Shown here one piece after another: positions 17,012 to 27,463 of a DNA stretch of 64,000 bases. A model generated the notes under the pieces. That model made no database searches. It saw only the letters and a list, made by a program, of their open reading frames with translations, and was not told the DNA's origin. Both the position numbers and the translations under genes were made by a program. The stretch comes from an uncultured Granulosicoccus sp. (GTDB lineage: Bacteria > Pseudomonadota > Gammaproteobacteria > Granulosicoccales > Granulosicoccaceae), in assembly GCA_947492525.1 (NCBI GenBank), contig CANLNQ010000034.1:1-64000 (forward strand), given 5' to 3'. The stretch's first letter is position 1. Each line of letters begins with the position of its first letter.

Positions 17012-18063
17012 ACGATGCGCGAATCACCGGGAAGGCAATCGAATTCCTGTTCGATGATTGGCCGCAACCCGGCGAGAGCCGCGATGTCTGCCACGGCATT
17101 CGCTGGCAGCGCTTACCGCTGCCGTTTGCGCTTGACCATGTGAATTGCTGGTTGCTGGGCGAGCCCGGTGACCGGGTGCTCGTGGATACCGGTGTGGCGA
17201 CGTCCCTGAGTCGCAAACAGTGGCAGTTGCACTTCGGCAGCGGCGCTGACAACTCGCTCCAGCACCCGCCGGAAGGTCTGCTTGTCACGCATTTTCATCC
17301 GGATCATGCAGGGCTATCGAGCTGGTTCGCAGAGGCGGGCAGTCGCTTGTATGGCAGTGCCGTGGAGATCGATCTGTCCCGAACGTTGTGTGACATCGAT
17401 GATGAAACCTATGGTGAGCACTATGCCGATTGGTATGCCCGCAATGGTCTGAACAGCGTCCAGGTCGAAGCAGTACGGCGCCATGCAAATACCTACCGCA
17501 AGATCGTGACGCCCCCGCCCGACGATGCCCAATGGACTTTCCTGCGCGAAGGGCAGCCGGTGACGCTGGGTGGCGAGCTATACACGGTGATGGTGGGGCG
17601 CGGCCACGCGCCCGACATGCTGATGCTGTATCGCGAAAGCGATCATGTACTGATTGCTGCCGATCAGATACTGCCGAGCATATCGCCCAACGTCAGCGTC
17701 ATGCCTCGTCTGCAGGATCAGAATCCACTGAACAGTTTTCTGGAAACCCTGAACGACTTGAAGGGCTTGCCGGCCGATACGCTGGTATTGCCGTCTCACG
17801 GTTTGCCTTTCCGCGGACTGCACGAGCGTATAGCCGCGCTCGAGTTGCATCACGAGCAGCGACTGCAGGAAGTCTGGCAGGCCTGCGCAGACCCTGTGTC
17901 TGCCCACGACATCTTTGCGGTGCTTTTCAGGCGGGAGCTGGACGCCCAGCAAACCTCCTTCGCTCTGGGTGAGAGTCTGGCTCATCTGCATCATCTGGAA
18001 CAGGATGGGCGGCTCGACAGGTCGGTGGAAAACGGGGTGATCCGCTTTCGTCAATCGGTCTGA
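17008..18063 (+). CDS. MBL-fold metallo-hydrolase with C-terminal helical domain
   Basis: This is a 351-residue member of the metallo-beta-lactamase superfamily. The metal-binding motif is THFHPDHAG (His95, His97, Asp99, His100), with His200 in GRGHAPDM and Asp219 in AADQILPS as further ligands. The C-terminal 80 residues (HEQRLQEVWQACADPVSAHDIFAVLF ... ESLAHLHHLEQDGRLDR) look like the helical winged-helix tail found in LACTB2-type hydrolases. Candidate activities are thioesterase or phosphodiesterase; the substrate is not known. Its start overlaps the parE stop by 4 bp, so it is translated with parE. Confidence 0.85.
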   Translation: MNDARITGKAIEFLFDDWPQPGESRDVCHGIRWQRLPLPFALDHVNCWLLGEPGDRVLVDTGVATSLSRKQWQLHFGSGADNSLQHPPEGLLVTHFHPDHAGLSSWFAEAGSRLYGSAVEIDLSRTLCDIDDETYGEHYADWYARNGLNSVQVEAVRRHANTYRKIVTPPPDDAQWTFLREGQPVTLGGELYTVMVGRGHAPDMLMLYRESDHVLIAADQILPSISPNVSVMPRLQDQNPLNSFLETLNDLKGLPADTLVLPSHGLPFRGLHERIAALELHHEQRLQEVWQACADPVSAHDIFAVLFRRELDAQQTSFALGESLAHLHHLEQDGRLDRSVENGVIRFRQSV

Positions 18064-18124
18064 GTCCGCTTGCGACGCCGCTGGCAGGCGATGTGGCATT
18101 CCAGTTCATCATCGCTAACGTGAC

Positions 18125-18154
18125 TGGACAAAAGGTGTCGATAGCCCTTATCAT
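18125..18154 (+). promoter_or_regulatory. Predicted sigma-70 promoter for carA-carB-greA
   Basis: TGGACA (18125-18130, five of six matches to the -35 consensus) is separated by 18 bp from TATCAT (18149-18154, five of six to the -10). It predicts a transcript start near 18161 and a leader of about 80 nt. The leader holds a small GAAAG-CAG-CTTTC hairpin followed by TTTTT at 18205-18209; whether this acts as an attenuator is not known. Confidence 0.5.
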
Positions 18155-18239
18155 TAGAGAAATTTAGCAGCGGGGAAATCTGGCTTGGAAAGCAGCTTTC
18201 TCCGTTTTTGTGTGCGCAACGCTGGAACCTTTATACACC

Positions 18240-19397
18240 GTGTCCCGACCTGCCATCCTCGTACTCGCTGACGGCACCTGTTTTGACGGAAATGCCATCG
18301 GCATTGATGGTCTGTCAGTGGGTGAAGTCGTTTTCAATACCGCCATGACCGGTTATCAGGAAATCCTGACAGATCCGTCCTATGCGCAGCAGATCGTGAC
18401 GCTGACCTATCCGCATGTGGGCAGCACCGGCGCCAATGCTCAGGATATGGAATCAGCCTCGGTTTTCTGTACAGGGCTGGTGATTCGGGATCTTCCTCGA
18501 CTGCACAGCAATTTCCGGGCAGAGCAGAGCCTGGAAGCCTTTCTGGAACAGCATCGTGTGGTTGCCATCAGCGATCTGGATACACGGGCTCTGACACGGC
18601 TGCTGCGTGACAAGGGAGCTCAGAACGGCTGCATTCTGGCAGGGCCGGAACTCGCAAGCGAAGACGGGCGCAAACAGGCTGTGGAAAAGGCACTGGCCGC
18701 GGCGCGGCAGTTTCCGGGCCTCTCCGGTATGGATCTGGCCAAGGAGGTCAGTTGCACCGAGCCGTACCAGTGGACAGAAGGCACCTGGTCCCTCGACCCG
18801 GTGGCCGCCGAAGACCAGCCTGAAGTCATGCCCGGCCGGCACATCGTGGCGATGGACTTCGGCGTCAAGCACAACATCCTGCGCCTGTTCATCGATCGAG
18901 GTTGCTCGGTGACCGTGGTACCGGCTACCTGGACGGCTGCGCAGATTCGCGAACTGAATCCGGATGGCCTGTTCCTGTCGAACGGGCCCGGCGACCCGGA
19001 ACCGTGTGACTATGCAATCGAGACGATAAAGACGTTGCTGGCCGAGAAGCTGCCCACGTTCGGCATCTGCCTGGGTCATCAGTTGCTGGCACTGGCCTCT
19101 GGTGCACGTTCCATGAAGATGAAGTTCGGCCACCACGGTGCGAACCATCCCGTACTCGACAAGGCCAGTGGGCGCGTCATGATCAGTAGTCAGAATCATG
19201 GCTTTGCTGTGGATGCAGATTCACTCAACAACACCCTGGCCGTTACTCACGTCTCGCTGTTCGACGACTCCCTGCAGGGAATTCGCCGGCTCGACGTGCC
19301 TGCTCTGAGTTTTCAGGGGCATCCTGAAGCGAGCCCCGGACCGCACGATGTGGTCGAGCTCTTCGACGAATTCCTGAAGCTGCTACCTGCCGCGTAA
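18240..19397 (+). CDS. carA: Carbamoyl-phosphate synthase small subunit
   Basis: CarA is the glutamine amidotransferase subunit that supplies ammonia to CarB for carbamoyl phosphate, the precursor of arginine and pyrimidines. The GTG at 18240 gives 385 residues, the normal length, starting [14 protein letters not shown]; an upstream in-frame GTG at 18210 would add 10 atypical residues. The class I amidotransferase domain has the nucleophile Cys in FGICLGHQ and the His-Glu pair in [10 protein letters not shown]. The gene precedes carB by 28 bp. Confidence 0.97.
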   Translation: MSRPAILVLADGTCFDGNAIGIDGLSVGEVVFNTAMTGYQEILTDPSYAQQIVTLTYPHVGSTGANAQDMESASVFCTGLVIRDLPRLHSNFRAEQSLEAFLEQHRVVAISDLDTRALTRLLRDKGAQNGCILAGPELASEDGRKQAVEKALAAARQFPGLSGMDLAKEVSCTEPYQWTEGTWSLDPVAAEDQPEVMPGRHIVAMDFGVKHNILRLFIDRGCSVTVVPATWTAAQIRELNPDGLFLSNGPGDPEPCDYAIETIKTLLAEKLPTFGICLGHQLLALASGARSMKMKFGHHGANHPVLDKASGRVMISSQNHGFAVDADSLNNTLAVTHVSLFDDSLQGIRRLDVPALSFQGHPEASPGPHDVVELFDEFLKLLPAA

Positions 19398-19425
19398 TGC
19401 GGTTCTTCGACTAACGGTCTCTACC

Positions 19426-22400
19426 ATGCCAAAACGCACGGACATCAAAAGCGTCCTGATCATCGGCGCAGGTCCCATTGTCATCGGACAGGCCTGCGAA
19501 TTCGACTACTCGGGCGCGCAAGCCTGCAAGGCTCTGCGAGAAGAGGGGTACCGGGTCATCCTGGTGAACTCCAATCCCGCCACGATCATGACCGATCCGG
19601 CCATGGCCGACGCGATCTACATCGAGCCGATCGACTGGCGCGTGGTTCGTACCATCATCGAGCGGGAAAAACCGGATGCTCTGCTGCCCACCATGGGTGG
19701 ACAGACAGCGCTGAACTGCGCCCTCGACCTGGCCCGCGAAGGCGTGCTGGAAGAGTTCGGCGTGGAGATGATCGGCGCCCGCCCTGAAGCCATCGACATG
19801 GCCGAGGATCGTGACAAGTTTCGTCAGGCCATGACCGAGATCGGTCTGGCCACGCCCAAGGCGGCCATCGCCCATACGCTGGAAGAAGCCTGGGAAGGTC
19901 AGGCGCAAATCGGATTTCCCTGCATCATCCGGCCCTCGTTCACCATGGGTGGCAGTGGTGGTGGTATCGCCTACAACCGTGAAGAGTTCGAGCAGATCAT
20001 CACACGTGGTCTGGATCTTTCCCGTACCACCGAGGTGCTTCTGGAAGAGTCCGTACTGGGCTGGAAGGAGTACGAGATGGAGGTGGTGCGCGACAATGCC
20101 GACAATGTCATCATCGTCTGCTCCATCGAGAATCTGGATCCGATGGGGATTCACACGGGTGATTCGATAACGGTCGCGCCATCGCAGACGCTGACAGACA
20201 AGGAATATCAGATCATGCGTGATGCATCCTGTGCGGTGCTGCGCAAGATCGGTGTGGATACCGGTGGCTCCAATGTGCAATTTGCCATCAACCCCGACAC
20301 CGGCGCGATGATCATCATCGAGATGAACCCGCGTGTGTCGCGCTCATCGGCCCTGGCGTCAAAGGCCACGGGTTTTCCGATCGCCCGGGTTGCAGCCAAA
20401 CTGGCTGTCGGTTTCACCTTGAACGAGTTGCGTAACGAGATAACCGGTGGGGCCACGCCTGCGTCCTTCGAGCCCAGCATCGATTACGTCGTTACCAAGA
20501 TTCCTCGCTTTACCTTCGAGAAATTCCCGACTGCCGATAATCGTCTCACCACGCAGATGAAGTCGGTGGGTGAGGTCATGGCCATCGGTCGTACGTTCAA
20601 GGAATCTTTTCAGAAAGCGCTTCGGGGACTGGAAATCGATGTCAACGGACTCGATGAGGTATTGCCGGCCGGTCTGGATGAAGACGAGCGACATGCCATC
20701 ATCGATGGCGAGATGCGGCAGACTCGCGAGCGTCGTCTCTGGTTTGTCGCAGAAGCGTTTCGTCATGGTCAGAGTATCGAGCAGGTCTTCAAGGCCACCG
20801 CGATCGATCGCTGGTTCCTGTGCCAGATCAAGGAAATCGTTGACGCGGAACTTGCCCTGCAAGGTGGCGAGTTGCAGAGCCTGACGGCGGGCGATGTTCG
20901 TCAGCTCAAGCGCGATGGCTTCAGTGATGCAAGGCTGGCACAATTGCTGGATGTGAGCGAGCAGGCGTTTCGCGACCATCGCAAGTCGCTGGATATCAAT
21001 CCGGTGTACAAGCGAGTGGATTCCTGTGCCGCGGAATTCGCCAGCAATACCGCCTATATGTACTCCACCTATGAGCAGTTCTGCGAATCCGAACCGTCGG
21101 ACAAGAAGAAGATCATGGTGCTCGGTGGTGGACCGAATCGTATCGGTCAAGGTATCGAGTTCGACTACTGCTGCGTGCATGCCGCACTTGCACTGAGAGA
21201 TGATGGCTACGAGACCATCATGGTCAATTGCAACCCGGAAACGGTGTCGACTGATTTCGACACATCCGATCGCCTGTATTTCGAACCTCTGACGCTCGAG
21301 GACGTGCTGGCTGTCATCGATGTCGAAAAGCCTGTCGGGGTCATTGTCCAGTATGGCGGACAGACGCCTTTGAAACTGGCGCGGGATCTGCTCGCCGCCG
21401 GTGCGCCGATCATCGGTACGTCCCCCGATTCCATCGACCTGGCCGAAGACCGGGAGCGCTTTCAGCAGTTGATCGAAGATCTCGGCCTCAAGCAGCCTCC
21501 CAATCGCACTGCCAGAACCCAGGAAGAGGCATTGCGACTGGCTGACGAGATCGGCTATCCCCTGGTGGTCAGACCCAGCTATGTACTGGGTGGGCGAGCC
21601 ATGGAAATCGTTCGGGAGTCTTCCGAACTGTCGCGCTACATGACCGAGGCGGTGCAGGTCTCCAATGATTCGCCGGTATTGCTGGATCGGTTTCTCAATG
21701 ATGCCGTCGAGGTGGATGTCGACGCGATCTGCGATGGCGAGAACGTCGTCATCGGCGGAATCATGGAACACATCGAAGAGGCGGGTATTCATTCGGGTGA
21801 TTCCGCCTGTTCCCTGCCACCGTTTACACTCTCCGAAGAGCGCTGTGCCGAGCTGTCCGAGCAGGTCAGTCAGATGGCAAAGGCGCTGGGTGTGGTTGGT
21901 CTGATGAATACGCAATTCGCGATTCAGGGCGATACGATCTATGTGCTGGAAGTCAATCCACGGGCCTCACGAACCGTCCCGTTCGTCTCCAAGGCTACCG
22001 GTGTGCCATTGGCCAAGGTAGCGGCACGTTGCATGGCGGGCATGAGTCTCGAATCGCAAGGCATGCTCGAGTTGCCGGTGCCCAGTCATTACAGCGTGAA
22101 GGAATCGGTATTTCCTTTTGCCAAGTTCCCGGGAGTGGACACCTTGCTCGGACCCGAAATGAAATCCACGGGCGAGGTCATGGGAACAGGACGCACTTTT
22201 GGTGAAGCCTTCTACAAGGCATCTCTGGGCGCATCCTCCGAACTGCCCCAGTCAGGTCTGGCGTTCATCAGCGTGCGTGACCAGGACAAGCAGAGAGTCA
22301 TCGATGTTGCCCGGAGTCTGATCGATGCCGGATTCACATTGATGGCGACCGATGGAACGCAGCAGGCCATCAGTGCCGCCGGTATCGACTGTGCGCGCAT

Positions 22401-22650
22401 CAACAAGTTGCAGCAGGGGCAACCTCACATACTTGATGAAATCAAGAATGACGCCATCAGTCTGGTCATCAACACCACTGATGGTCGTCAGGCCATTACA
22501 GATTCCTATTACATTCGCCAACAGGCCCTGGGACGAAAGATCCCGTACACGACCACCTTGTCGGGTGCCATAGCCATCTGCGCGGCTCTGTCGCACAGCG
22601 CCAGTGGTCCGGTCTATCGGCTCAGTGACATTCATTCGGAGCAAGCATGA
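19426..22650 (+). CDS. carB: Carbamoyl-phosphate synthase large subunit
   Basis: CarB makes carbamoyl phosphate from bicarbonate, ammonia and two ATP. The 1074-residue protein has the two homologous ATP-grasp halves of the family: the first starts [24 protein letters not shown] and the second [24 protein letters not shown] (near residue 563). An allosteric MGS-like domain (about residue 945 onward, [21 protein letters not shown] ... [14 protein letters not shown]) ends the protein and is the part that binds UMP and ornithine in E. coli. It overlaps greA by 4 bp (ATGA). Confidence 0.98.
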   Translation: MPKRTDIKSVLIIGAGPIVIGQACEFDYSGAQACKALREEGYRVILVNSNPATIMTDPAMADAIYIEPIDWRVVRTIIEREKPDALLPTMGGQTALNCALDLAREGVLEEFGVEMIGARPEAIDMAEDRDKFRQAMTEIGLATPKAAIAHTLEEAWEGQAQIGFPCIIRPSFTMGGSGGGIAYNREEFEQIITRGLDLSRTTEVLLEESVLGWKEYEMEVVRDNADNVIIVCSIENLDPMGIHTGDSITVAPSQTLTDKEYQIMRDASCAVLRKIGVDTGGSNVQFAINPDTGAMIIIEMNPRVSRSSALASKATGFPIARVAAKLAVGFTLNELRNEITGGATPASFEPSIDYVVTKIPRFTFEKFPTADNRLTTQMKSVGEVMAIGRTFKESFQKALRGLEIDVNGLDEVLPAGLDEDERHAIIDGEMRQTRERRLWFVAEAFRHGQSIEQVFKATAIDRWFLCQIKEIVDAELALQGGELQSLTAGDVRQLKRDGFSDARLAQLLDVSEQAFRDHRKSLDINPVYKRVDSCAAEFASNTAYMYSTYEQFCESEPSDKKKIMVLGGGPNRIGQGIEFDYCCVHAALALRDDGYETIMVNCNPETVSTDFDTSDRLYFEPLTLEDVLAVIDVEKPVGVIVQYGGQTPLKLARDLLAAGAPIIGTSPDSIDLAEDRERFQQLIEDLGLKQPPNRTARTQEEALRLADEIGYPLVVRPSYVLGGRAMEIVRESSELSRYMTEAVQVSNDSPVLLDRFLNDAVEVDVDAICDGENVVIGGIMEHIEEAGIHSGDSACSLPPFTLSEERCAELSEQVSQMAKALGVVGLMNTQFAIQGDTIYVLEVNPRASRTVPFVSKATGVPLAKVAARCMAGMSLESQGMLELPVPSHYSVKESVFPFAKFPGVDTLLGPEMKSTGEVMGTGRTFGEAFYKASLGASSELPQSGLAFISVRDQDKQRVIDVARSLIDAGFTLMATDGTQQAISAAGIDCARINKLQQGQPHILDEIKNDAISLVINTTDGRQAITDSYYIRQQALGRKIPYTTTLSGAIAICAALSHSASGPVYRLSDIHSEQA

Positions 22651-23123
22651 TCAAGGTACCCATGACCAAGCGTGGCGAGACGATGCTGCGTGAAGAACTG
22701 GCTGATTTGAAGGGTGTTCAACGACCCCGCGTCATTCAGGCCATTGCCGATGCGCGTGAACACGGTGATCTCAAGGAGAATGCCGAGTACCACGCGGCGC
22801 GCGAACAACAGAGTTTCATCGAAGGTCGAGTCAAGGAGATCGAAGCCAAGCTGTCCACCGCTCAGGTCATCGATGTGACCACCTTGCCCAAATCCGGCAA
22901 GGTGGTATTCGGTACGACGGTGAAGTTGCTGGATCTGGATACCGACGAGGAAATCACCTACCAGATCGTGGGCGATGATGAAGCAGACCTCAAGGCTCGA
23001 CGTATCAGTGTGGCCTCGCCGGTTGCCAAGGCGCTGATCGGCAAGGAAGAGGGCGACGAGGTTGCCGTCACCACTCCGAAAGGGATTCGGGAATACGAAA
23101 TTCTTGAAGTGAGTTACATCTGA
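22647..23123 (+). CDS. greA: Transcription elongation factor GreA
   Basis: GreA enters the RNA polymerase secondary channel and stimulates cleavage of backtracked RNA. The 158-residue protein has the N-terminal coiled coil with the acidic tip ([22 protein letters not shown]) and the C-terminal FKBP-like domain ending in [13 protein letters not shown]. It overlaps carB by 4 bp, so its expression is tied to the carAB transcript, an arrangement common in gammaproteobacteria. Confidence 0.97.
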   Translation: MIKVPMTKRGETMLREELADLKGVQRPRVIQAIADAREHGDLKENAEYHAAREQQSFIEGRVKEIEAKLSTAQVIDVTTLPKSGKVVFGTTVKLLDLDTDEEITYQIVGDDEADLKARRISVASPVAKALIGKEEGDEVAVTTPKGIREYEILEVSYI

Positions 23124-23224
23124 TTGCTGTATCGGAGTGCGATCCTGTCGACACGTGAACGTTTGTTCATGCGTAGCAGGTCGCGCTGTCATCTGGTTCA
23201 TCTGTGGCACAATCAGCTGTGCAT

Positions 23225-23254
23225 TTGACAGGCTGTGTTTCAGCCCGGTCAGAT
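23225..23254 (+). promoter_or_regulatory. Predicted sigma-70 promoter for the MepK-like gene
   Basis: A perfect TTGACA (23225-23230) is followed after 18 bp by TCAGAT (23249-23254, four of six to the -10 consensus), about 40 bp upstream of the ATG at 23293. The position between greA and the next gene supports a separate transcript. Confidence 0.45.
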
Positions 23255-23292
23255 TCGTTCCGTGTAGTAGGCAGTGAAGTGTGTTGAGTTCT

Positions 23293-23910
23293 ATGATGCC
23301 CGATAAGAAATCCGATTTTGCCTCTCCCAGACGATCTTTCCTCAAGAAAGTGGGTGCATTGAGCCTGGGAGCGGGCTCTACGCTACTGACAGGAACGGCA
23401 GTGTCCACCGCCCTGACCGGACATGCCTACGCGGCATCAGTGCCGGAACTCGACCCCAAAGCATCGCGTAGAATCCGGCTGGTCAATGCCCATACCTGGG
23501 AAAAACTGAATGTCGTGTACTTCACACATGGCATCTACATTGACGAAAACATCCAGCAGCTCAATCATCTGATGCGCGACAGACGTGCCAATGCCTCCTT
23601 CGATATGGACACGGCATTGTTCGATCAATTACTGCGTGTCCAGATGGCGCTGGGAACCGAGGAGCCCGTGCACATTCTGTCTGGCTACCGAACCCCGGAA
23701 ACCAACGCCAAACTTCGCCGCCGTTCGCCCGGTGTTGCCAAGTTCAGCCTGCACATGGAAGGACGTGCAGCGGATATCTACATTCCCGGCATACCCGTCG
23801 AGAAATTGCATCAGGCAGCCATGGACATGCACGCCGGTGGGGTCGGACTCTACAGTAATTCCAATTTCGTCCACATGGACACTGGAACCGTTCGTCACTG
23901 GGGCAGCTGA
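23293..23910 (+). CDS. Tat-exported YcbK/MepK-like peptidase (DUF882, M15 family)
   Basis: The 205-residue protein begins with a twin-arginine signal (SPRRSFLKK at residues 11-19, then a hydrophobic run and cleavage near AYA47). The mature part contains the M15-type zinc site: SGYRTPETNAKLRR, SLHMEGRAADIYIPG (His and Asp ligands) and FVHMDTG (His ligand). E. coli YcbK/MepK is a murein endopeptidase that cuts peptide cross-links, so a periplasmic peptidoglycan role is likely. ATGs at 23293 and 23296 and an upstream GTG at 23281 are possible starts; the ATGs leave a usual Tat n-region. Confidence 0.85.
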   Translation: MMPDKKSDFASPRRSFLKKVGALSLGAGSTLLTGTAVSTALTGHAYAASVPELDPKASRRIRLVNAHTWEKLNVVYFTHGIYIDENIQQLNHLMRDRRANASFDMDTALFDQLLRVQMALGTEEPVHILSGYRTPETNAKLRRRSPGVAKFSLHMEGRAADIYIPGIPVEKLHQAAMDMHAGGVGLYSNSNFVHMDTGTVRHWGS

Positions 23911-24089
23911 ATCCCGTTCAGACTCAATGTGTGTCAGCCGACATTTCCACTCCGTCGACTGTGATTCAACACGCAGCTACAGGCAAATCAGATTTTCGTC
24001 GTTTCCCGACTGTCATAGTATTGGCATCTACCCGTGAATGGTCAGAGTCCTGACGCTTCACGTTGACTGCTTCAAGTTGGGAGACTGCC

Positions 24090-24779
24090 GTGAAAGACAA
24101 CAACAACAAGATAAACCGGAGAGTACGCAAGCCGCTGCTTGGCTGCATGCTGTCTGCATTGACGGTAGCTGGCCTGAGCGCTTCATTGTCGGCCAACGCC
24201 GCTCAATTCGGGCTGCGTGTTCTGGATCAATCCGGCATGGCAGTATCCGGCGCTTCGGTCTGTGTCGGCCTGCCGGGCAACTACAAGCAATTCGGCTCCA
24301 GCTTCACGGACGCTGAAGGCCTTGCCATCATCGATGTTCCGAATGTCCCTCTGGTTGTCACGGTATCCAAGACACGCTTCAGCGGCATGCGCATCAGCGA
24401 GCCGGCTCGCGGGTTCACCATGATCAAGGAAGTGGTTTTGAGTGAGGGTCTGCCCGGACCACGCTGCCGAGCTGGCAGCACCATTGCCGATGGACCATCG
24501 CTGATCAATGTGGAGCATGTGGACGTGATCGCATCGGCTGATGCAACCAGCCTGCAGCTGGATGTAACGGGAAGTCCGAGTCACTATCGAGTCAGCAGTC
24601 AGTCGGAGTTCTACGACGCCAGCTGGCAGCCCTACGACAGCCGGATCATTCTGCCGTTGTCGCTGGCTCGTCAGGGACAGATCTTTCTGCAGATGCGGCG
24701 CTACGAAGGCAATTCCGATTCCTGGCTGGAAGCACGGTCGTCGGTCGTCGAAGTGCTCTTGCCGCTGAGTGATCGCTGA
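24090..24779 (+). CDS. Exported protein with carboxypeptidase-regulatory-like beta domain
   Basis: The GTG at 24090 is preceded by GGGAG and gives 229 residues; the in-frame TTG at 24063 lacks such a site. An N-terminal signal peptide (GCMLSALTVAGLSASLSANAA) predicts export. The mature part starts with FGLRVLDQSGMAVSGASVCVGLPG ... FTDAEGLAIIDVPNVPLVVTVSKTRF, the pattern of the carboxypeptidase-regulatory-like/CnaB beta sandwich. A second beta-rich part follows (SPSHYRVSSQSEFYDASWQPYDS). Such domains often mediate protein or glycan binding. No enzymatic residues were seen and no partner is evident. Confidence 0.7.
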   Translation: MKDNNNKINRRVRKPLLGCMLSALTVAGLSASLSANAAQFGLRVLDQSGMAVSGASVCVGLPGNYKQFGSSFTDAEGLAIIDVPNVPLVVTVSKTRFSGMRISEPARGFTMIKEVVLSEGLPGPRCRAGSTIADGPSLINVEHVDVIASADATSLQLDVTGSPSHYRVSSQSEFYDASWQPYDSRIILPLSLARQGQIFLQMRRYEGNSDSWLEARSSVVEVLLPLSDR

Positions 24780-24788
24780 GCAGCAGAC

Positions 24789-24983
24789 TCAGCGCGAGTC
24801 CTTGCTCACCGAATCCAGTTCAGCCTGACTCAAGGTGCGGGCTTCCTCTTCGAGCATGACGGGAATGCCGTCGCGAATGGGGAAGGCCAGCGCCGCCTGG
24901 CGCGACCACAGTTCGTCGTCACGTTTGAGGAGTTTGCCTTTGGTAACCGGGCAAACCAGAATATCAAGCAGTCTCTTGTCCAT
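24789..24983 (-). CDS. ycaR: YcaR family protein (UPF0434, Trm112-like)
   Basis: The 64-residue cytoplasmic protein matches the YcaR/Trm112-like family: [14 protein letters not shown] at the start and [18 protein letters not shown] in the middle. The second Cys of the usual CPVC pair is Thr here and the later Cys pair is missing, so zinc binding is unlikely; many proteobacterial members share this. It converges with the exported-protein gene over 9 bp and follows the DUF934 gene by 67 bp on the same strand. Its precise role is unknown. Confidence 0.9.
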   Translation of the reverse strand: MDKRLLDILVCPVTKGKLLKRDDELWSRQAALAFPIRDGIPVMLEEEARTLSQAELDSVSKDSR

Positions 24984-25050
24984 GTCGCGAGTCTATCGCA
25001 CTCTGCGGCCAGTTGGCGTAGCTACCGGCAAGATCGTCCGATTGTCTCGC

Positions 25051-25542
25051 TCAACCGGCAACCGGCAGGGCGTAACTGGGCTGATAGTTCACCTGAAAAC
25101 GTGACAGAATCTGCGTGATCTGCTGCTCGTCAGGGTCTTCCGCGAATTCGAAGACGTCGATGCCGGCCCGAGCCATGAACAGTATCTGATCGGGTCTGAC
25201 ATCACCACTGGCGCGCAGTTCTCCGGCGAAATGAAAGTGCTCTCGCAGCATTCGCGCCTGGCTGTAGCCACGCCCATCGGTGTAGGTCGGAAAGCTGATG
25301 ACAATCAGCTGAATGCGGTGCAGATGATCGGCCAGCAGCTGGACATCATCTTCCGGGCTCAGGTAGACGCCAGACACGTTATGGGTGGCCTGAGCCTGCA
25401 GCTCGAGAAAGCGTCTGAGGCTGACCAGCACGGGTGCATCCTGCTGGCCGGCATCGACAGTCTGAGTCGTGGCAGCGTTGTCGTCGTCGAGACGGATCCA
25501 TGGATTGTCTGTCACCAGGTGACCATTACGCAGCAGTGGCAT
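25051..25542 (-). CDS. DUF934 protein of the sulfite reductase operon
   Basis: The 163-residue protein matches DUF934: VLVSLRRFLE, GVYLSPEDDVQLLADHL, LIVISFPTYTDGRGYSQARMLRE and GDVRPDQILFMARAGIDVFEF. Genes of this family sit next to cysI in Pseudomonas and many other bacteria and are thought to support assimilatory sulfite reduction, though the biochemical role is not settled. The ATG at 25542 has GGAG upstream and overlaps the cysI stop by 17 bp, giving translational coupling. cysH, often next in such operons, is not present here. Confidence 0.9.
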   Translation of the reverse strand: MPLLRNGHLVTDNPWIRLDDDNAATTQTVDAGQQDAPVLVSLRRFLELQAQATHNVSGVYLSPEDDVQLLADHLHRIQLIVISFPTYTDGRGYSQARMLREHFHFAGELRASGDVRPDQILFMARAGIDVFEFAEDPDEQQITQILSRFQVNYQPSYALPVAG

Positions 25543-27205
25543 AGACCTTCTCCTTGAAAGGGGCAGTTCCCAGACGCGTGACGGCGTCATGAAAGGATTC
25601 TTCGGGTGCGCGAAGCGCGACATAGGCTTTCAACAATTCGCTGATCGCATCGGCCAGGTCGGATTTGGCAATGGCCTTGCCAAGTCGTTGTCCCAGCGCC
25701 GCCTTGTTGCCGGCGTGTCCACCGATGGTGAGCTGGTACCACTCGACACCGCCCTTGTCGACGCCGAGGATGCCGATGTCGCCGACATGGTGGTGTCCGC
25801 AGGCATTCATGCAGCCTGATATCTTGATGCTGATATCACCCAGCTCATGCAGGTAGTCCAGATCATCGAATCGCTGGTAGATCTGATCATGTATATCCAG
25901 AGTGCCGGCGTTGGCCAGCGAGCAATAGTCGAGTCCCGGGCACACGATCATGTCGGTCAGTTTGCCCAGGTTGGGCGTAGCCAGGCCGGCATTCTTGAGC
26001 GCGGACCACAGTTCAAACAGATCATTGACCGGGACATGGGCCAACACCAGATTCTGCTCATGGGTACTGCGAATCTCGCTTTCACTGAAGCGCTCGGCGA
26101 GTTCGGCCACCGTGTCCATCTGCTCGGCCGTGATATCGCCTGCCGGCGTTCCTGGTGCCTTCAGTGACAGATAGACAATGCGACGGCCACTGTCGCGGTG
26201 CGGTCGTGTGTTGGCCTGGTACCACTGATTGAACAGTGGATTGCTGAACGCCTGATCGGGCGCCTCGTGACTGCCATTGTCCAGTTCCAGCGTGGTCTGC
26301 AGCTTGCCCAGCAGCGGGGCTGCCGGGAACTGCGCCTGAAGCGCCGCAAGGTACTCGGCACTGAAGGTATCATCGCTGTCTTTCGAGCGAGCCCATTGCT
26401 GTTCGACCTTTTCCCGGAAGGCGTCGATGCCCAGTGCATTGACCAGTATCTTTATGCGCGCCTTGTACAGATTGTCGCGTCGGCCCTCCAGGTTGTACAC
26501 CCGGAGAATTGCTGCCAGGTAGGTCAGCAGGTGTTGCGTCGGCAGAAACGGACGGATGCACTGGCCGATATGCGGGGTTCGGCCCAATCCTCCGCCAACC
26601 AGCACTTCGAAACCGCTTTCACCAGCCTCGTTGCGCACCAGGCGCAGACCGATATCATGCACCTGTATGGCCGCCCGGTCACTCAATGCTCCTGTCACGG
26701 CAATCTTGAACTTGCGTGGCAGCCAGTTGAATTCCGGGTGCAAGGTGGACCATTGCCGGATCAACTCGCACCATGGACGCGGATCATCCACTTCATCGCT
26801 GACAGCGCCGGCAAGAGGATCGGTAGTTGTATTTCTGATGCAGTTGCCGCTGGTCTGGATGGCGTGCATGTCCACGTCGGCAAGCTCATCCAGAATATCG
26901 GGTACCTGTTCAAGTTCAGGCCAGTTGAACTGGATGTTCTGACGCGTCGTGATGTGCCCGTATCCCTTGTCATAAACGCGGGCAATATGGGCCAGTTTTC
27001 TCATCTGCACGCTGGACAGCATGCCGTAGGGGATGGCAACCCGGAGCATATAGGCCTTGCGTTGCAGGTACAGGCCGTTGCGAAGTCGCAGCTGCTTGTA
27101 CTCATCCTCACCGAGCTCTCCGCTCAGACGACGCTCGGTCTGATCGCGAAATTCTGCAACGCGCGATTTGAGAAAATCCCTGTCGTATTCGGTGTAGCTG
27201 TACAT
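25526..27205 (-). CDS. cysI: Assimilatory sulfite (nitrite/sulfite) reductase hemoprotein
   Basis: CysI reduces sulfite to sulfide with six electrons using siroheme coupled to a [4Fe-4S] cluster. The 559-residue protein (ATG at 27205, MYSYTEYD) has the two ferredoxin-like/siroheme repeats (RLRNGLYLQRKAYMLRVAIPYG, GHITTRQNIQFNW, IQTSGNCIRNTTTDP) and the cluster ligands CPGLDYC ... SGCMNAC. It belongs to the class that pairs with DUF934 proteins; the electron donor is not visible in the sequence. The ORF stays open 16 codons upstream without a likely start. Confidence 0.93.
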   Translation of the reverse strand: MYSYTEYDRDFLKSRVAEFRDQTERRLSGELGEDEYKQLRLRNGLYLQRKAYMLRVAIPYGMLSSVQMRKLAHIARVYDKGYGHITTRQNIQFNWPELEQVPDILDELADVDMHAIQTSGNCIRNTTTDPLAGAVSDEVDDPRPWCELIRQWSTLHPEFNWLPRKFKIAVTGALSDRAAIQVHDIGLRLVRNEAGESGFEVLVGGGLGRTPHIGQCIRPFLPTQHLLTYLAAILRVYNLEGRRDNLYKARIKILVNALGIDAFREKVEQQWARSKDSDDTFSAEYLAALQAQFPAAPLLGKLQTTLELDNGSHEAPDQAFSNPLFNQWYQANTRPHRDSGRRIVYLSLKAPGTPAGDITAEQMDTVAELAERFSESEIRSTHEQNLVLAHVPVNDLFELWSALKNAGLATPNLGKLTDMIVCPGLDYCSLANAGTLDIHDQIYQRFDDLDYLHELGDISIKISGCMNACGHHHVGDIGILGVDKGGVEWYQLTIGGHAGNKAALGQRLGKAIAKSDLADAISELLKAYVALRAPEESFHDAVTRLGTAPFKEKVYATAA

Positions 27206-27207
27206 GC

Positions 27208-27354
27208 TCAGGCAGCCTCGGCAATGTCTGCGCAGGGTGCCTTGGCACCCCATTGCTGAAGCTCGGCCACGATGAGCAGGCCATCAGGCACAGCGCCAGG
27301 TAAGGTCGCTGTGACCTCGGTCAGTCTGCCCAGCTTGTCAGCTTCACGGTTCAT
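27208..27354 (-). CDS. Possible 48-codon ORF just upstream of cysI
   Basis: An ATG at 27354 opens 48 codons ending in TGA at 27210-27208, two bases before the cysI ATG. The product starts MNREADKLGRLTEV and ends APCADIAEAA, with an Ala-rich, mildly acidic make-up. The spacing suggests translational coupling to cysI, but no ribosome-binding site is evident before the ATG and no family was recognised. It could be a leader peptide, a small accessory protein or chance. Confidence 0.3.
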   Translation of the reverse strand: MNREADKLGRLTEVTATLPGAVPDGLLIVAELQQWGAKAPCADIAEAA

Positions 27355-27463
27355 GGAGCTATTTGAGCAGGACTGACGCCGAATGTTTAAGGCTTTTTCG
27401 TTATGTTCTTATGCTCTTTTCGAATAAGCTGCCGCAGAGGTCCTTTCCGGGCAGCGAGTCAGG

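Noticed and set aside
20359-21915. 518-codon minus-strand frame inside carB
   Set aside because: CarB is certain on the plus strand; long antisense frames are expected in this GC-rich codon usage.
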